Shown piece after piece: positions 54,741 through 63,582 of a DNA stretch of 64,000 nucleotides; the first letter of the stretch is position 1, and every line of letters begins with the position of its first letter. Position numbers and translations under genes: made by a program. Under the pieces are notes generated by a model. It had not been told where the DNA came from, searched no databases, and was given only the letters and a program-made list of their open reading frames with translations. Origin of the DNA: Planctomycetota bacterium (GTDB taxonomy: Bacteria > Planctomycetota > UBA1135 > GCA-002748355); NCBI GenBank assembly GCA_027021385.1, contig JALUUL010000086.1, positions 124,001-188,000 of the forward strand, given 5' to 3'.

Positions 54741-54871
54741 TTATCCGCCCCCGTCCTCCCTTGCCTGATCGAGCGGATCTGGGAGAATCGATTCCTTCCC
54801 CTCGCGGGCCCTTGATCTTCCTTTTTCCGACGTCCCTCCGTTTCCAGTCCTCTCTTTTCCAGGGGGTCATC

Positions 54872-57355
54872 ATGCCGTCCCTTCCGATTTCGCTGGCCGC
54901 AGGCCTTCTCCTGTCCCTGATCCTTCCCCGAGGACTTTCCGCGCAGGGGGCGGATTCCCCCTCCCGTGTCCACAGGGTCGAGGGATCGCGCACCCTCTTC
55001 CGACTGGATTCGGAAGGAGGCCGCGAGGTTTACAGGTTGAGCCTGGACCTCGGGAAGACCTGGTCGGACCCGGCTCCGACGAAGACCGTGATCCGCCTGC
55101 GCTACCGCGATTTCGATCCCCTCGTCCGGGAGCCCTCCGTTCCCGCTCTCCTTCGGGCCTCCCCGGATTCGCGCCTCTTTCTCGTCCAGTTCCGGACGCA
55201 GTCGACCGAGGCCTACCTCCGGCGTCTCGAGGATATCGGAGTCGAGGTGCATTCCTACATGCCCGACCAGGCCTACCTCGTGCGTTGCCCCCGCGATCGG
55301 GTCCCGGCCCTGCGGAGACTCCCCTTCGTCCGCTGGGTGGGTCCCTACCACAAGGCCTACCGGCTCTCGGAGGAGATCCTCGGCGCCCTTCTCCGTGGGG
55401 AGGAGACGCCCGCCCGGCGTTACGACATCCTCTACGTCGATCGGACGAGGGACCGGAAGGCGCTGACGACCTCGATCGAGGCCCTGGGGGGACGGATCGA
55501 CAACGCGAGCGAGGACCACGTCCTCTGCGAGGCGACCCTGACCCGGGCCCAGCTTCTCCGGGTCGCGGACCTCGACGAGGTCGCCTTCCTGGATCCCTGG
55601 TCCGCGCCCGAGGAGGACATGAACAACGCGAGGAACTACGGCGGCGCGAACGCGATCGAGCCCAAGGGCCCGCTCGGCGGTCACACGGGGAAGGGGATCA
55701 AGGGACACATCTGCGAGGGGATCTACAGGACGCACCGGGAGTTCGGATCGACGTCCTACCGTTCCACCCCGATCCCGTACGGAAACGGTTCGGCTTCCGG
55801 GCACGGGAACGCGACCTTCGGCATCGTCTTCGCGAAGGGGGTCCTGTCCATCGCCCGGGGGATGCTTCCGGACGGGCAGGGCTACTACACCCATTACGCC
55901 TACGTCTACAACAACAGCAACCGCTACAACCTCGTGAAGACCTTGAAGAACACCTACCGCGTGATGTTCCAGACGGCTTCCTGGGGATATGCCCGCACGA
56001 ACTATTACACGACCCGTTCGGCGGAGATGGACACGATCATCTTCGATCACGACATTCCGATCACCCAGAGCCAGAGCAACGCCGGAGCCACGCCCTCGCG
56101 GCCCCAGGCCTGGGCCAAGAACATCCTCTCGATCGGGGGGATCCGGCACTACAACACGCTCACGCCCACCGACGACCGGTGGGCGCGGTCGGGATCGACC
56201 GGTCCCGCCGCGGACGGAAGGATCAAACCCGACCTCTGCGGTTACTACGATTCGATCTATACGACGGGATACAGCTCGACCTCGTATACGAGCGGATTCG
56301 GAGGGACCTCGGGAGCGACTCCGATCGCGGCCGGGCATGTCGGTCTGACGATCGAGCTCTGGACCGACGGGTATTTCGGGCACATGGGCAAGCGGGGGGA
56401 TTGGAGGAACCGGCACCTCTATCTTCCGCATTTCACGACTGTCAAGGCGCTGTTGATCAACCACGCGAGCCAGTACCCGTTCTCCGGGGCGACGCATGAC
56501 CTGACCCGGACCCACCAGGGTTGGGGCTGGCCGAACGTCTGGAGGATGTACGCCCAGCGTGACTCGATGCTGATCGTCAACGAGAACGATATCCTGCGGC
56601 TCGGGCAGACGCGGAGCTATTGGGTCTTCGTCCCGTCGGGGAGGTCGGAACTCAAGGCGACCCTCGTCGCGGCGGAGCCCGCCGCGAATCCGGCCTCCTC
56701 CAAGACGGCCCTGAACGACCTGGATCTCAGCCTCCACGCCCCCGACGGAAGGACGGTCTACTTCGGAAACTACGGGCTGCGTTCCGGGAACTACAGCCGC
56801 CCGGGAGGGACGAAGAACTCCGTCGATCCCGTCGAGAACGTCTTCGTCAAGTCCCCCTCGGCGGGGGTCTGGAGGGTGGACGTGCGCGCGTCCTCGGTGA
56901 ACGTGGACACCCACAAGGAGACCCGGGTCACGGACGTCGACTACGCCCTCGTGGTTTCCGGACCCGCCGGCATGAGGGACCGCAGCGGCACCTCGCTCGC
57001 GATGACTTCGCGTGGACTCGGGGACCTGACGCTTTCCCTGACCGGTCTTCCGAAGGGTTGGACCGAGGGGTGGACCCTCCTCAGCCTGGCGACGAAGGGA
57101 CCCGCGGGGCACGGGAACTTCTTCGGGCTCGAACTCGACGCCCTTTCGCTCGCCAGCTTCACCTGGCCGATCGCCGCCGGGAACCCGGCGCACTTCAAGC
57201 CGACGACGAACCCGAGCCTCTTCCCGAACAAGGCCTTCTCGATTCCTCCGGGCACCTTGAATCTGCTGAAGGGTTCGAAGCTGGACGCGGTCGTCCTGCT
57301 CGCGGGGCCGGGAGGGATCCTGAGCGTGTCGAACGCCGCCAGGGTCCAGCTCTGA
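54872..57355 (+). CDS. Secreted subtilisin-like (S8) protease with altered Asp site
   Basis: An 827-residue protein; ATG 54872 follows AGGGGG and gives a signal peptide (about 1-24, cleaved near LSAQG). A propeptide-like part (about 80-225) resembles inhibitor folds that precede S8 domains. The catalytic domain (about 260-560) has the His motif GHGNATFGI (H311), the oxyanion Asn in QSQSNAG and the Ser motif GTSGATPIAAG (S480). Where the catalytic Asp belongs (D-T/S-G in the family) the sequence reads HICEGIYRTH, that is, E282. A jelly-roll P-domain-like region (about 590-710, LNDLDLSLHAPDGRTVYFG) and a C-terminal beta domain follow. Activity is therefore doubtful or altered. Confidence 0.82.
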   Translation: MPSLPISLAAGLLLSLILPRGLSAQGADSPSRVHRVEGSRTLFRLDSEGGREVYRLSLDLGKTWSDPAPTKTVIRLRYRDFDPLVREPSVPALLRASPDSRLFLVQFRTQSTEAYLRRLEDIGVEVHSYMPDQAYLVRCPRDRVPALRRLPFVRWVGPYHKAYRLSEEILGALLRGEETPARRYDILYVDRTRDRKALTTSIEALGGRIDNASEDHVLCEATLTRAQLLRVADLDEVAFLDPWSAPEEDMNNARNYGGANAIEPKGPLGGHTGKGIKGHICEGIYRTHREFGSTSYRSTPIPYGNGSASGHGNATFGIVFAKGVLSIARGMLPDGQGYYTHYAYVYNNSNRYNLVKTLKNTYRVMFQTASWGYARTNYYTTRSAEMDTIIFDHDIPITQSQSNAGATPSRPQAWAKNILSIGGIRHYNTLTPTDDRWARSGSTGPAADGRIKPDLCGYYDSIYTTGYSSTSYTSGFGGTSGATPIAAGHVGLTIELWTDGYFGHMGKRGDWRNRHLYLPHFTTVKALLINHASQYPFSGATHDLTRTHQGWGWPNVWRMYAQRDSMLIVNENDILRLGQTRSYWVFVPSGRSELKATLVAAEPAANPASSKTALNDLDLSLHAPDGRTVYFGNYGLRSGNYSRPGGTKNSVDPVENVFVKSPSAGVWRVDVRASSVNVDTHKETRVTDVDYALVVSGPAGMRDRSGTSLAMTSRGLGDLTLSLTGLPKGWTEGWTLLSLATKGPAGHGNFFGLELDALSLASFTWPIAAGNPAHFKPTTNPSLFPNKAFSIPPGTLNLLKGSKLDAVVLLAGPGGILSVSNAARVQL

Positions 57356-57371
57356 GAGTGTGAAAGAGGCC

Positions 57372-57398
57372 CGCCTCCCGCCGAGCAGGCGGGAGGCG
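57372..57398 (+). terminator. Hairpin after the S8 protease gene
   Basis: Perfect 11-bp stem (CGCCTCCCGCC with its complement) around a GAGCA loop, 17 bases after the stop codon. A GC-rich intrinsic terminator without a marked T-run. Confidence 0.65.
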
Positions 57399-57511
57399 CC
57401 CCCTCCCCGCGGGGACGCGAAGCGCCGCCGCGCGAGTTGCGGCCTAACTCTCTGCTTCCAAGATCCTTAGGTCTGAGTCTGCCCATACTCCGCCCGATAC
57501 GAAGAAGAGGG

Positions 57512-57540
57512 TTGACTCCGTGTCTGCTCGGGAACAGAAT
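57512..57540 (+). promoter_or_regulatory. Candidate sigma-70 promoter of the CT-repeat gene
   Basis: TTGACT, 17 bases, CAGAAT in an AT-richer stretch, 75 bases ahead of the ATG at 57615. The ATG itself is preceded by AGAGGAG (ribosome binding site, about 57599-57604), which supports 57615 as the true start. Confidence 0.5.
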
Positions 57541-57614
57541 GATTCCGCCCTTTGGGGCATGTTCTATTCAAGATTCAGTTGAACCCAAGACCCAAAAAGA
57601 GGAGTAGACTCATC

Positions 57615-57650
57615 ATGAGACATTCTCTCTCTCTCTCTCTCTCTCTCTAA
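57615..57650 (+). other. Out-of-frame start of the phase-variable gene (OFF state)
   Basis: ATG 57615 with a good ribosome binding site opens MRHS followed by Leu-Ser repeats encoded by the CT tract, and ends at TAA 57648-57650 after 11 codons. The long downstream frame continues from the tract as Lys-Asp-Lys then AGLLALGLVLGAGGL, a signal-peptide core, but reading it from this ATG needs two more bases (or four fewer). Confidence 0.75.
57625..57648. repeat. (CT)12 dinucleotide tract in the 5' coding region
   Basis: Twelve uninterrupted CT units, the only long simple repeat in the window. It sits ten bases into the reading frame from ATG 57615, the typical place of slipped-strand contingency repeats. 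Confidence 0.95.
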
Positions 57651-57681
57651 AGATAAAGCCGGGCTTCTAGCCCTCGGGCTT

Positions 57682-60243
57682 GTGCTCGGAGCCGGTGGAC
57701 TACGATCCTCCCTGCCCGCCCAGGATATCGGCAGCCGCACCCGCTTCGTGTTTCATGTTTACGTGGATCCCCTCCATGGGGACGACACGAAAGCGCGTTC
57801 GATCAGGTTTACGGGAGGGATGAATCCCACGGGAAGATTCGCGACTAACGCCGAGCGGGATTACCTTGCTCTTTCAAAACATCTTTACCACAAGAACCAG
57901 AGCAGAAAGCCCAAGGTATCGGACGGCTATCTCCAGCATGCTCCTTATGCCTTCCGTACTGTAAATGGGGCCATGCGGTACCTGGGGGATGAGTTTGGAA
58001 GCCCGAAAACTGTGTTGGGGACCTACCAACGCTGGACTGTCAATCTTCCATGGAAGAAACCCTATAGGGAAGGCGGGGATCCCGATTTGTACATCGACTA
58101 TATAGTCGTTCATTGCTTGGAAGGGATCTATGGCCCGATAAAAACCCCAAATTCTCAAGGAGAGGAGATCGACCCCAAGTCAGGCCTTCCGTATAACGGC
58201 GAAACTTTCCCCATCTATCTTCCGGATCGTGTAAGCATACAAGGAACGTCGGCGTTGTCCACTGTATTCGATGCAAGGTATGATTATGTGCCTATCATTC
58301 TCGTGGGTGAAAACTTGAATGAAAAGATCACCTATGAAGATTGCTTCATCGACAGCTTGACGATCCGAGGGGCTCGCGCGAATGAAAACAATGGGTTTCC
58401 CAATGGGGCCGGGATTCACATTTTCAGGGAGGACAATGTATACGTGGTGATCAGCAACTGCTTCATCACGGACAACTGGGTTGGGATTTCGATCGATAAC
58501 GACGATGATATTTCCAAGTACCGCCACAGCCCAATCATTGTGAACAACACCATCGCTTGGAACCGGGTGGGGATTTGGAGCGGCGACAGCTTCTACAATC
58601 AAAATAGGATTGGATACGCCTTTCCCAGGGTTTTCAACAACATCATCGATTCGGGCGACCCTTACGGGCATTTTGGACCTATAAACTCCACGGCTACCGC
58701 GCCTTTTTGGGGATTGGATACCTCCGACCTCCTGATCCGTGTCGGACCCTTGATGCTGGACTTCAATGCCTATGAGACGGCCGTGGCCAACAGCCCGAAG
58801 CCCATGAACTTTCTCCCCTTTTGGCCGGGCACTTCCCCAAGGAGTCCGGGTATCTACTCCCCGAGGGTGGATATTCGGGCATATACGCATGCGGGACTCG
58901 GTACCGCTAGAGGGAGTTTGTACATCAATGATATCTTCAGGAATTCCCAGAGTTCGGACCGTTCCCCGCACGATTTTCGATTGGCTCCCTTGGTATCCCT
59001 GGATACGAATCCTCCTTCCTCGACGGCATTGAACCCTTTGGTAAACCAGGGATATCTGACCTTTCCGATCGACTTTGCCAACAACTCTCCTTATATCTCT
59101 TACAATCCCGGCCTTCCTAGTCCCGGGTCGCAAGGGAACAAATCGGTTTCGGACTACGCGGCCCTCCATTCGATGGATTGGGATGGGGAGGGATTCGGAA
59201 ATCCCAGGATCGCGTCGCGGACCGGTTTCCAGCCCGGCCAATACAGCGATCTCGACCTGGGCGCGGACGAGATGGGCTTGACGATCGCCGCTGGATTCAT
59301 CGAAGGGACCAGGATCTTCAGCCGTAACGTCCCCAACGGAGAGGTCGGGAGTCAAAAGGGCACTCTCCCGATCACGGACCATACGCAGGTCTATTTCTTC
59401 AACCTGCCCGGGACGTATCCAAGGCCATGGTTTGTGAAATGGACGGGGAGGAACTACGTCTGGTGGGACTACGTGCAGATCCCCTCATTCACGCCCAATC
59501 CTTCGGGGAGGTATACAAAGGGCGTAACATATTCCTTTAGGAATGTTAGAATCGCTCAATCGGTTTGGGAGCCCTTCATGAAGGGGCTGGAATGCGACAC
59601 CTCCCCCCATCTCCTGCCCGACACGCATCCCTTCTGGGCGACCTATTTCGAAAGCCTGACCAGTCCGAATCCTCTCGATTACTTCGGCTCCAATCCTTGG
59701 TACCACCACAATTGGGATGACGGCGGCACTCCCCCTCAGCTCTCGGCGATAGAAACCGACAACAAGTACCTCTACTACGATCCGAATGTGTCGATCTTGC
59801 TTGAGGGAACCGCGAATCCCCCCGGATCCTGGGTTTGGACTCAGGGCTGGGGGTACCTGGGTCCCGGGCCGTATACGATCTTCGGTCCCTTCGGGTATCA
59901 GGGTTCGACGAACTACACCGTGCTTTCAAGCCCCGCGTGGGGATATGGAGATTCGGCCCCAGGCCCCGACATCATTCCGATGAACGGCTGGTCGGGGGAG
60001 CGTTACTGCCTGCAAGACCCGAACGCCCTGGTGAACCCTCTGTACAACATGCAGACCTTTCTGGGGATCAACAACGAGGATCCGACCGGCAAAGGGGCCG
60101 GGGCCAAGCAGTCGCCGAAGAAGGGCTCGGGACTTGGGGATGCCAAGAGGCTGAAGTACCTGGAGGCCTCCCTCGTCCTCGAGATGCGGGCTCGAGCGGT
60201 GAGCTACGCAAACAAGGTCTACCGGAAAAAGAGAAGGAAATGA
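57682..60243 (+). CDS. Secreted right-handed beta-helix protein, phase-variable
   Basis: An 853-codon frame that as written can only start at GTG 57682, within a signal peptide core, and so would lack the positive N-terminus. The intended product begins at ATG 57615 (see the OFF-state entry) with cleavage near SSLPAQD. The region FVFHVYVDPLHGDD ... PYAFRTVNGAMRYLG matches the start of secreted parallel beta-helix proteins, and residues about 140-330 carry the coils (YLPDRVSIQG, CFIDSLTIRGARANENN, VISNCFITDNWVGISI, IIVNNTIAWNRVGIWSG). The C-terminal half is Trp/Tyr/Pro-rich with no family match and ends in a basic tail. Base composition is clearly lower in GC than the neighbours, with normal A/T third positions, pointing to transfer. 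Surface carbohydrate binding or adhesion is a guess. Confidence 0.72.
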   Translation: MLGAGGLRSSLPAQDIGSRTRFVFHVYVDPLHGDDTKARSIRFTGGMNPTGRFATNAERDYLALSKHLYHKNQSRKPKVSDGYLQHAPYAFRTVNGAMRYLGDEFGSPKTVLGTYQRWTVNLPWKKPYREGGDPDLYIDYIVVHCLEGIYGPIKTPNSQGEEIDPKSGLPYNGETFPIYLPDRVSIQGTSALSTVFDARYDYVPIILVGENLNEKITYEDCFIDSLTIRGARANENNGFPNGAGIHIFREDNVYVVISNCFITDNWVGISIDNDDDISKYRHSPIIVNNTIAWNRVGIWSGDSFYNQNRIGYAFPRVFNNIIDSGDPYGHFGPINSTATAPFWGLDTSDLLIRVGPLMLDFNAYETAVANSPKPMNFLPFWPGTSPRSPGIYSPRVDIRAYTHAGLGTARGSLYINDIFRNSQSSDRSPHDFRLAPLVSLDTNPPSSTALNPLVNQGYLTFPIDFANNSPYISYNPGLPSPGSQGNKSVSDYAALHSMDWDGEGFGNPRIASRTGFQPGQYSDLDLGADEMGLTIAAGFIEGTRIFSRNVPNGEVGSQKGTLPITDHTQVYFFNLPGTYPRPWFVKWTGRNYVWWDYVQIPSFTPNPSGRYTKGVTYSFRNVRIAQSVWEPFMKGLECDTSPHLLPDTHPFWATYFESLTSPNPLDYFGSNPWYHHNWDDGGTPPQLSAIETDNKYLYYDPNVSILLEGTANPPGSWVWTQGWGYLGPGPYTIFGPFGYQGSTNYTVLSSPAWGYGDSAPGPDIIPMNGWSGERYCLQDPNALVNPLYNMQTFLGINNEDPTGKGAGAKQSPKKGSGLGDAKRLKYLEASLVLEMRARAVSYANKVYRKKRRK

Positions 60244-60251
60244 AGGCGGAT

Positions 60252-60284
60252 CGGAGAGTGGGGGAGGGAATCCTCCGCTCTCCG
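60252..60284 (+). terminator. Interrupted hairpin between the beta-helix and FG-GAP genes
   Basis: Outer stem CGGAGAG/CTCTCCG and inner stem GGAGG/CCTCC with a GAAT loop, eight bases after the stop. No T-run; could be an attenuator within an operon. Confidence 0.45.
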
Positions 60285-60318
60285 GCTCGGGCCATTCAAG
60301 GGAAGCATGGAGGCGATC

Positions 60319-61992
60319 ATGAAGGTGTTTAGGCGGAAGCATGCGCGATCCAAGGCGGCTTGTCTTGGCTTTTTCGCGCTCCCCTTTTTCTCTGTCTCTG
60401 GGGTGGCGCAAACCTCGTACAAGTTTACCCATTTCCCGGATTGGTTCATCCGGAATCCCTATACGGATGAGAGTGTCTATCAGGACGCTACAGCAGCGAT
60501 TGTATTGGACTATGACCATGATGGTTTTATTGATCTGATAATGGGTTCCCGCATTGCTTCTCTTGCCTCAGGCCAAGGGCCCTCCCCAAAAGGCCGCTGG
60601 TTGTATTTCCTTCATTTCAAGGGAGAGGGAGGAGGTAAGTTTTATTACGATTCGGCACGGAAGGCTCCTTTGCTGAATATAGCTGTGGAGAAATCATATA
60701 TCTACCAGATGGCCGGCGGTGATTTCGATGGAGACGGGGATGTTGATATTTTCGCAGGAAGGAGTATTCCACCTTTCGCTAATAGGTTTTACACTTTCGA
60801 AAAGCCTGCTCCTGACCGCCTGTTCTTGAACAACGGGAAGGGGGACTTTACCTATGCCCCGTCCGGGAGTCTGCCCGCCAACAATTTCATCACCGCCGAC
60901 TGCCGGGCCGTAGACATCGACGGGGACGGCGATCTCGACATCCTGACCGGCGTCGTCGGCGGCCTGAACCGGATCTACATCAACAACGGGAAGGGGGTCT
61001 TCAGCGACGAAAGCACGAAGCGCTTCCCGACCTCCCCCAGCCTCAACAGGTACGACACGAGCCAGATCGTCATCGGGGATGTCGATCGAGACGGGGATCC
61101 GGATCTCTTCTGGGCGACCGGGGGCTGGCTCAGTTATTGGAGCCAACAGAACGACCTCCTCCTCCTGAACGACGGGAAGGGGCGGTTCAAGCTTTCCGTC
61201 CAGCCGGATTTCAAGCAGCGCAACACAGGCGGAGGAGCCTTCGCGGACTTCGACGGGGACGGCGACCTGGACCTGGTGACGGCCTCGCAGAAGGAGCCCT
61301 CCAGGCTCTACCTGAACGACGGGAAGGGGGTGTTCAAGGACGTGACGGCGACCCGCTTCCCGAATCCGAAGGAGGAGCACTACTGGGTGCTCGCCGTGGA
61401 CGTGGACGAAGACGGGGACAAGGACATCCTCTCGGGAGGGCGCTGTCCGTTCCGGGTGTTCCTGAACGACGGGAAGGGGTACTTCAAGGAGGCGCCCGCG
61501 GCCCCGGACGCCACAACCTGGGGCTATTGCTTCAAGGCGGTGGCCGCCGACCTGGACCGGGACGGGGACATGGACATCCTCCAGCTCCCCCACAATCCGT
61601 GGCTCGCCCCTCTGCGGATCTACTACAACCTGCAACGGCAGTTCTACGTGTCTTCGAAGCGCTTCGCGCTCGGGAGGTCGGCGAGGTTCGAGGTGTATGC
61701 GGACCGGCCGCCGGCCTGGGGGGCGATCTTTCTCTCCATGAGGCCCGGGAAGCTGCGCTTTCCCGGTTTCGGGACATGGTACTTGGATGCGGCCACGAGC
61801 GTGCCGCTCTTCCCCTTCGCGATCGGCAGGTCGCAGGGGGGGAAGTACGCGGTGAGCATCCATGTGCCCAACGACAGCAGGTTGGCGAAGAAGCGGGTCT
61901 ACTGCCAGGGCTTGCTGTTCAACCTCCAGACCGGCTCGATGCAGTTCACGAACTTCACGACGAACCCGATCAAGTATTACTGGCAGAAATAG
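60319..61992 (+). CDS. Secreted FG-GAP/VCBS calcium-type beta-propeller protein (mosaic composition)
   Basis: A 557-residue protein; ATG 60319 is five bases after GGAGGC (ATG 60307 is an alternative). Signal peptide to about residue 31 (VSGVAQT). Seven calcium-type loops, among them DYDHDGFID, DFDGDGDVD, DIDGDGDLD, DVDRDGDPD, DFDGDGDLD, DVDEDGDKD and DLDRDGDMD, alternate with RLYLNDGKGVF phrases, as in a seven-bladed propeller. The last 115 residues (RFALGRSARFEV to NPIKYYWQK) form a beta domain like that of the FG-GAP protein at 7.9 kb. The first 500 bases have A/T-rich third positions, whereas from about 60830 codons end almost only in G or C, so the gene looks like a recombinant. Confidence 0.82.
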   Translation: MKVFRRKHARSKAACLGFFALPFFSVSGVAQTSYKFTHFPDWFIRNPYTDESVYQDATAAIVLDYDHDGFIDLIMGSRIASLASGQGPSPKGRWLYFLHFKGEGGGKFYYDSARKAPLLNIAVEKSYIYQMAGGDFDGDGDVDIFAGRSIPPFANRFYTFEKPAPDRLFLNNGKGDFTYAPSGSLPANNFITADCRAVDIDGDGDLDILTGVVGGLNRIYINNGKGVFSDESTKRFPTSPSLNRYDTSQIVIGDVDRDGDPDLFWATGGWLSYWSQQNDLLLLNDGKGRFKLSVQPDFKQRNTGGGAFADFDGDGDLDLVTASQKEPSRLYLNDGKGVFKDVTATRFPNPKEEHYWVLAVDVDEDGDKDILSGGRCPFRVFLNDGKGYFKEAPAAPDATTWGYCFKAVAADLDRDGDMDILQLPHNPWLAPLRIYYNLQRQFYVSSKRFALGRSARFEVYADRPPAWGAIFLSMRPGKLRFPGFGTWYLDAATSVPLFPFAIGRSQGGKYAVSIHVPNDSRLAKKRVYCQGLLFNLQTGSMQFTNFTTNPIKYYWQK

Positions 61993-62195
61993 GGCCGCTT
62001 CTGCTCCCCTGGGACGAGCGCCGGGACGGAGACTTTCCTTGCGTGGAGAGTCTCTTTCCGGCAAAAGGGAGCCATCCGCCGGCGGGGTTTTCCTCGTCTG
62101 CACCCTCGTCCGGTCCGGATCGTGGGACTCGGATCGGAATGGTTACTTCTCTCGTTGGATCCTTTCCGCTTCCCCTCGACCTCGAGAGGTTTCTC

Positions 62196-63293
62196 ATGCG
62201 AATTCCCGCGATCCTGTTCGCCTGTCTCCTTTCGGCGTCGGCAGGCCTTTCCCAGGTCTCGTCGACCCTTCCGAAGGGCAAGGACTCGACCGAAGGGACC
62301 GGCTCCGGCTGGGCGACCTGGCGCTACGCGCCGGCCAGGGCCGTCTATTCCTACAACGCGACGGCTTTTCCCTGGGGGGCCTCGCCGAAGGTCATCCGGG
62401 CCGTCTCCGCGAGAAGGGACGGGCTGATCACGACGACCTTCGTCAAGAATACGAAGAAGATTCGCCTCTTCGTCTCCTATGACGGCAACGACCCCTGGGC
62501 CCTGGATGTCCGTTTCGAGGGCAACCACGGGAAGATGCGGACGATGGTTCTCGGAACCGCGGCTGCCCCGGCGAGCGTCCTCTACCCCGCCGACCCCAAG
62601 CCCCCGGTCGGAAAGACCGCCCCGTTCACGGTTTCCTTCCCCTTCTCGCGACCCTTCCTCCTTCCCGCGAAGGCCCGGAACCTGATCTTCGATTTCCGCG
62701 CATACGGCACGGTCGCGACCCGGGACTACTGGTACGTGGACTCGGAGTTCAAGAGCGGCGGCGCCCTCACCCGGGGCAGCTTGGTTCGGGCGGGCGCCCA
62801 GTGTCCGACCACGCCGCTCATGACGATCTCCAACTACGTCGCCTGGCCGAACGCGACCTTCATCAACTATGTGGTCACCCGTGTCGCGAAGGCGCCTGTC
62901 GTCGCCTGGATCGGGGCTCCCCTGGCGACTCCGATCCCGCTCGGCAAGGGCTGCACCCTCTACGTGAGACCCCTGGTCCTTCTGACCGGGACCGCGGACA
63001 ACTCGACCCTGGGGCGCGCGACCTTCTCCTGGGGCAAGATCCCGAACCAGGCCTCGTTCATCGGGAAGAAGATCGCCTACCAGTTCGCCGTCGTGAAGGC
63101 GGGCTATCCCTTCCTCGGCGCGGTCGGCGTGACCCAGTGGGGGGACTACACGATCGGGAGCGGCTACGCGAACAAGGTGGACCAGGGGACGGTCTACAAG
63201 TACGCCCTCTCGTCCTCGAGCCTCTTCGATCCGGACAGGGTTGCGAACGCCGACTACCTCTCGACTCGGGCGCCGGTCCTCCTGGTGCGCTGA
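62196..63293 (+). CDS. Secreted protein of unknown function, tandem paralog 1
   Basis: A 365-residue protein. ATG 62196 follows GAGAGG and gives a signal peptide (1-20, cleaved near GLSQVSS). The mature protein starts SSTLPKGKDSTEG and has WATWRYAPARAVYSY, SARRDGLITTTFV, LFVSYDGNDP and FEGNHG, all shared with the next gene at roughly half the residues. The rest is beta-rich with a Phe/Trp/Tyr pattern and no family match. The opening motif resembles those of large families of exported proteins in Planctomycetota, as far as I can recall; no activity is known. Confidence 0.72.
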   Translation: MRIPAILFACLLSASAGLSQVSSTLPKGKDSTEGTGSGWATWRYAPARAVYSYNATAFPWGASPKVIRAVSARRDGLITTTFVKNTKKIRLFVSYDGNDPWALDVRFEGNHGKMRTMVLGTAAAPASVLYPADPKPPVGKTAPFTVSFPFSRPFLLPAKARNLIFDFRAYGTVATRDYWYVDSEFKSGGALTRGSLVRAGAQCPTTPLMTISNYVAWPNATFINYVVTRVAKAPVVAWIGAPLATPIPLGKGCTLYVRPLVLLTGTADNSTLGRATFSWGKIPNQASFIGKKIAYQFAVVKAGYPFLGAVGVTQWGDYTIGSGYANKVDQGTVYKYALSSSSLFDPDRVANADYLSTRAPVLLVR

Positions 63294-63319
63294 ATCCTCG
63301 ACCGGGCGGTCCGGGAAGT

Positions 63320-63341
63320 CCCGATGCCATCGGGGTTTCTT
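63320..63341 (+). terminator. Intrinsic terminator after paralog 1
   Basis: CCCGAT/ATCGGG stem with GCC loop followed by GTTTCTT, 27 bases after the stop codon. Confidence 0.65.
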
Positions 63342-63471
63342 AGGCCCCGGGGAGCGGAGCGGGCCCCGCGCCTTCTCTGGCCTTCCCCGGCGAGATCGGG
63401 AGGGCGGAAACCCGATTCCGAAACCCGGTTGCTTCCAGGGTGGAAAGCGAATTTGGAAAAGGGGTAGGATC

Positions 63472-63554
63472 TCGTTTCGAGACAGCTTCCCTCGGAAAAG
63501 CTTCCGTCCCGGGTCCTTTGGGCGCCCGCGGAGGGGATTCCCGTCTCGAAACGA
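63472..63554. repeat. 12-bp inverted repeat ahead of paralog 2
   Basis: TCGTTTCGAGAC (63472-63483) and its exact complement (63543-63554) are separated by 59 bases in the 289-base gap before the next gene. May fold the leader RNA or bind a regulator. Nothing else was seen in this gap. Confidence 0.55.
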
Positions 63555-63582
63555 ACCATTTCGTCTTGAAAGGAAACCCTCG

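Noticed and set aside
57615-60243. Calling the beta-helix gene a dead pseudogene because of the frame break
   Set aside because: The only break is at a (CT)12 tract, the rest of the frame is intact for 853 codons and the signal peptide is preserved on both sides, which fits reversible switching better than decay.
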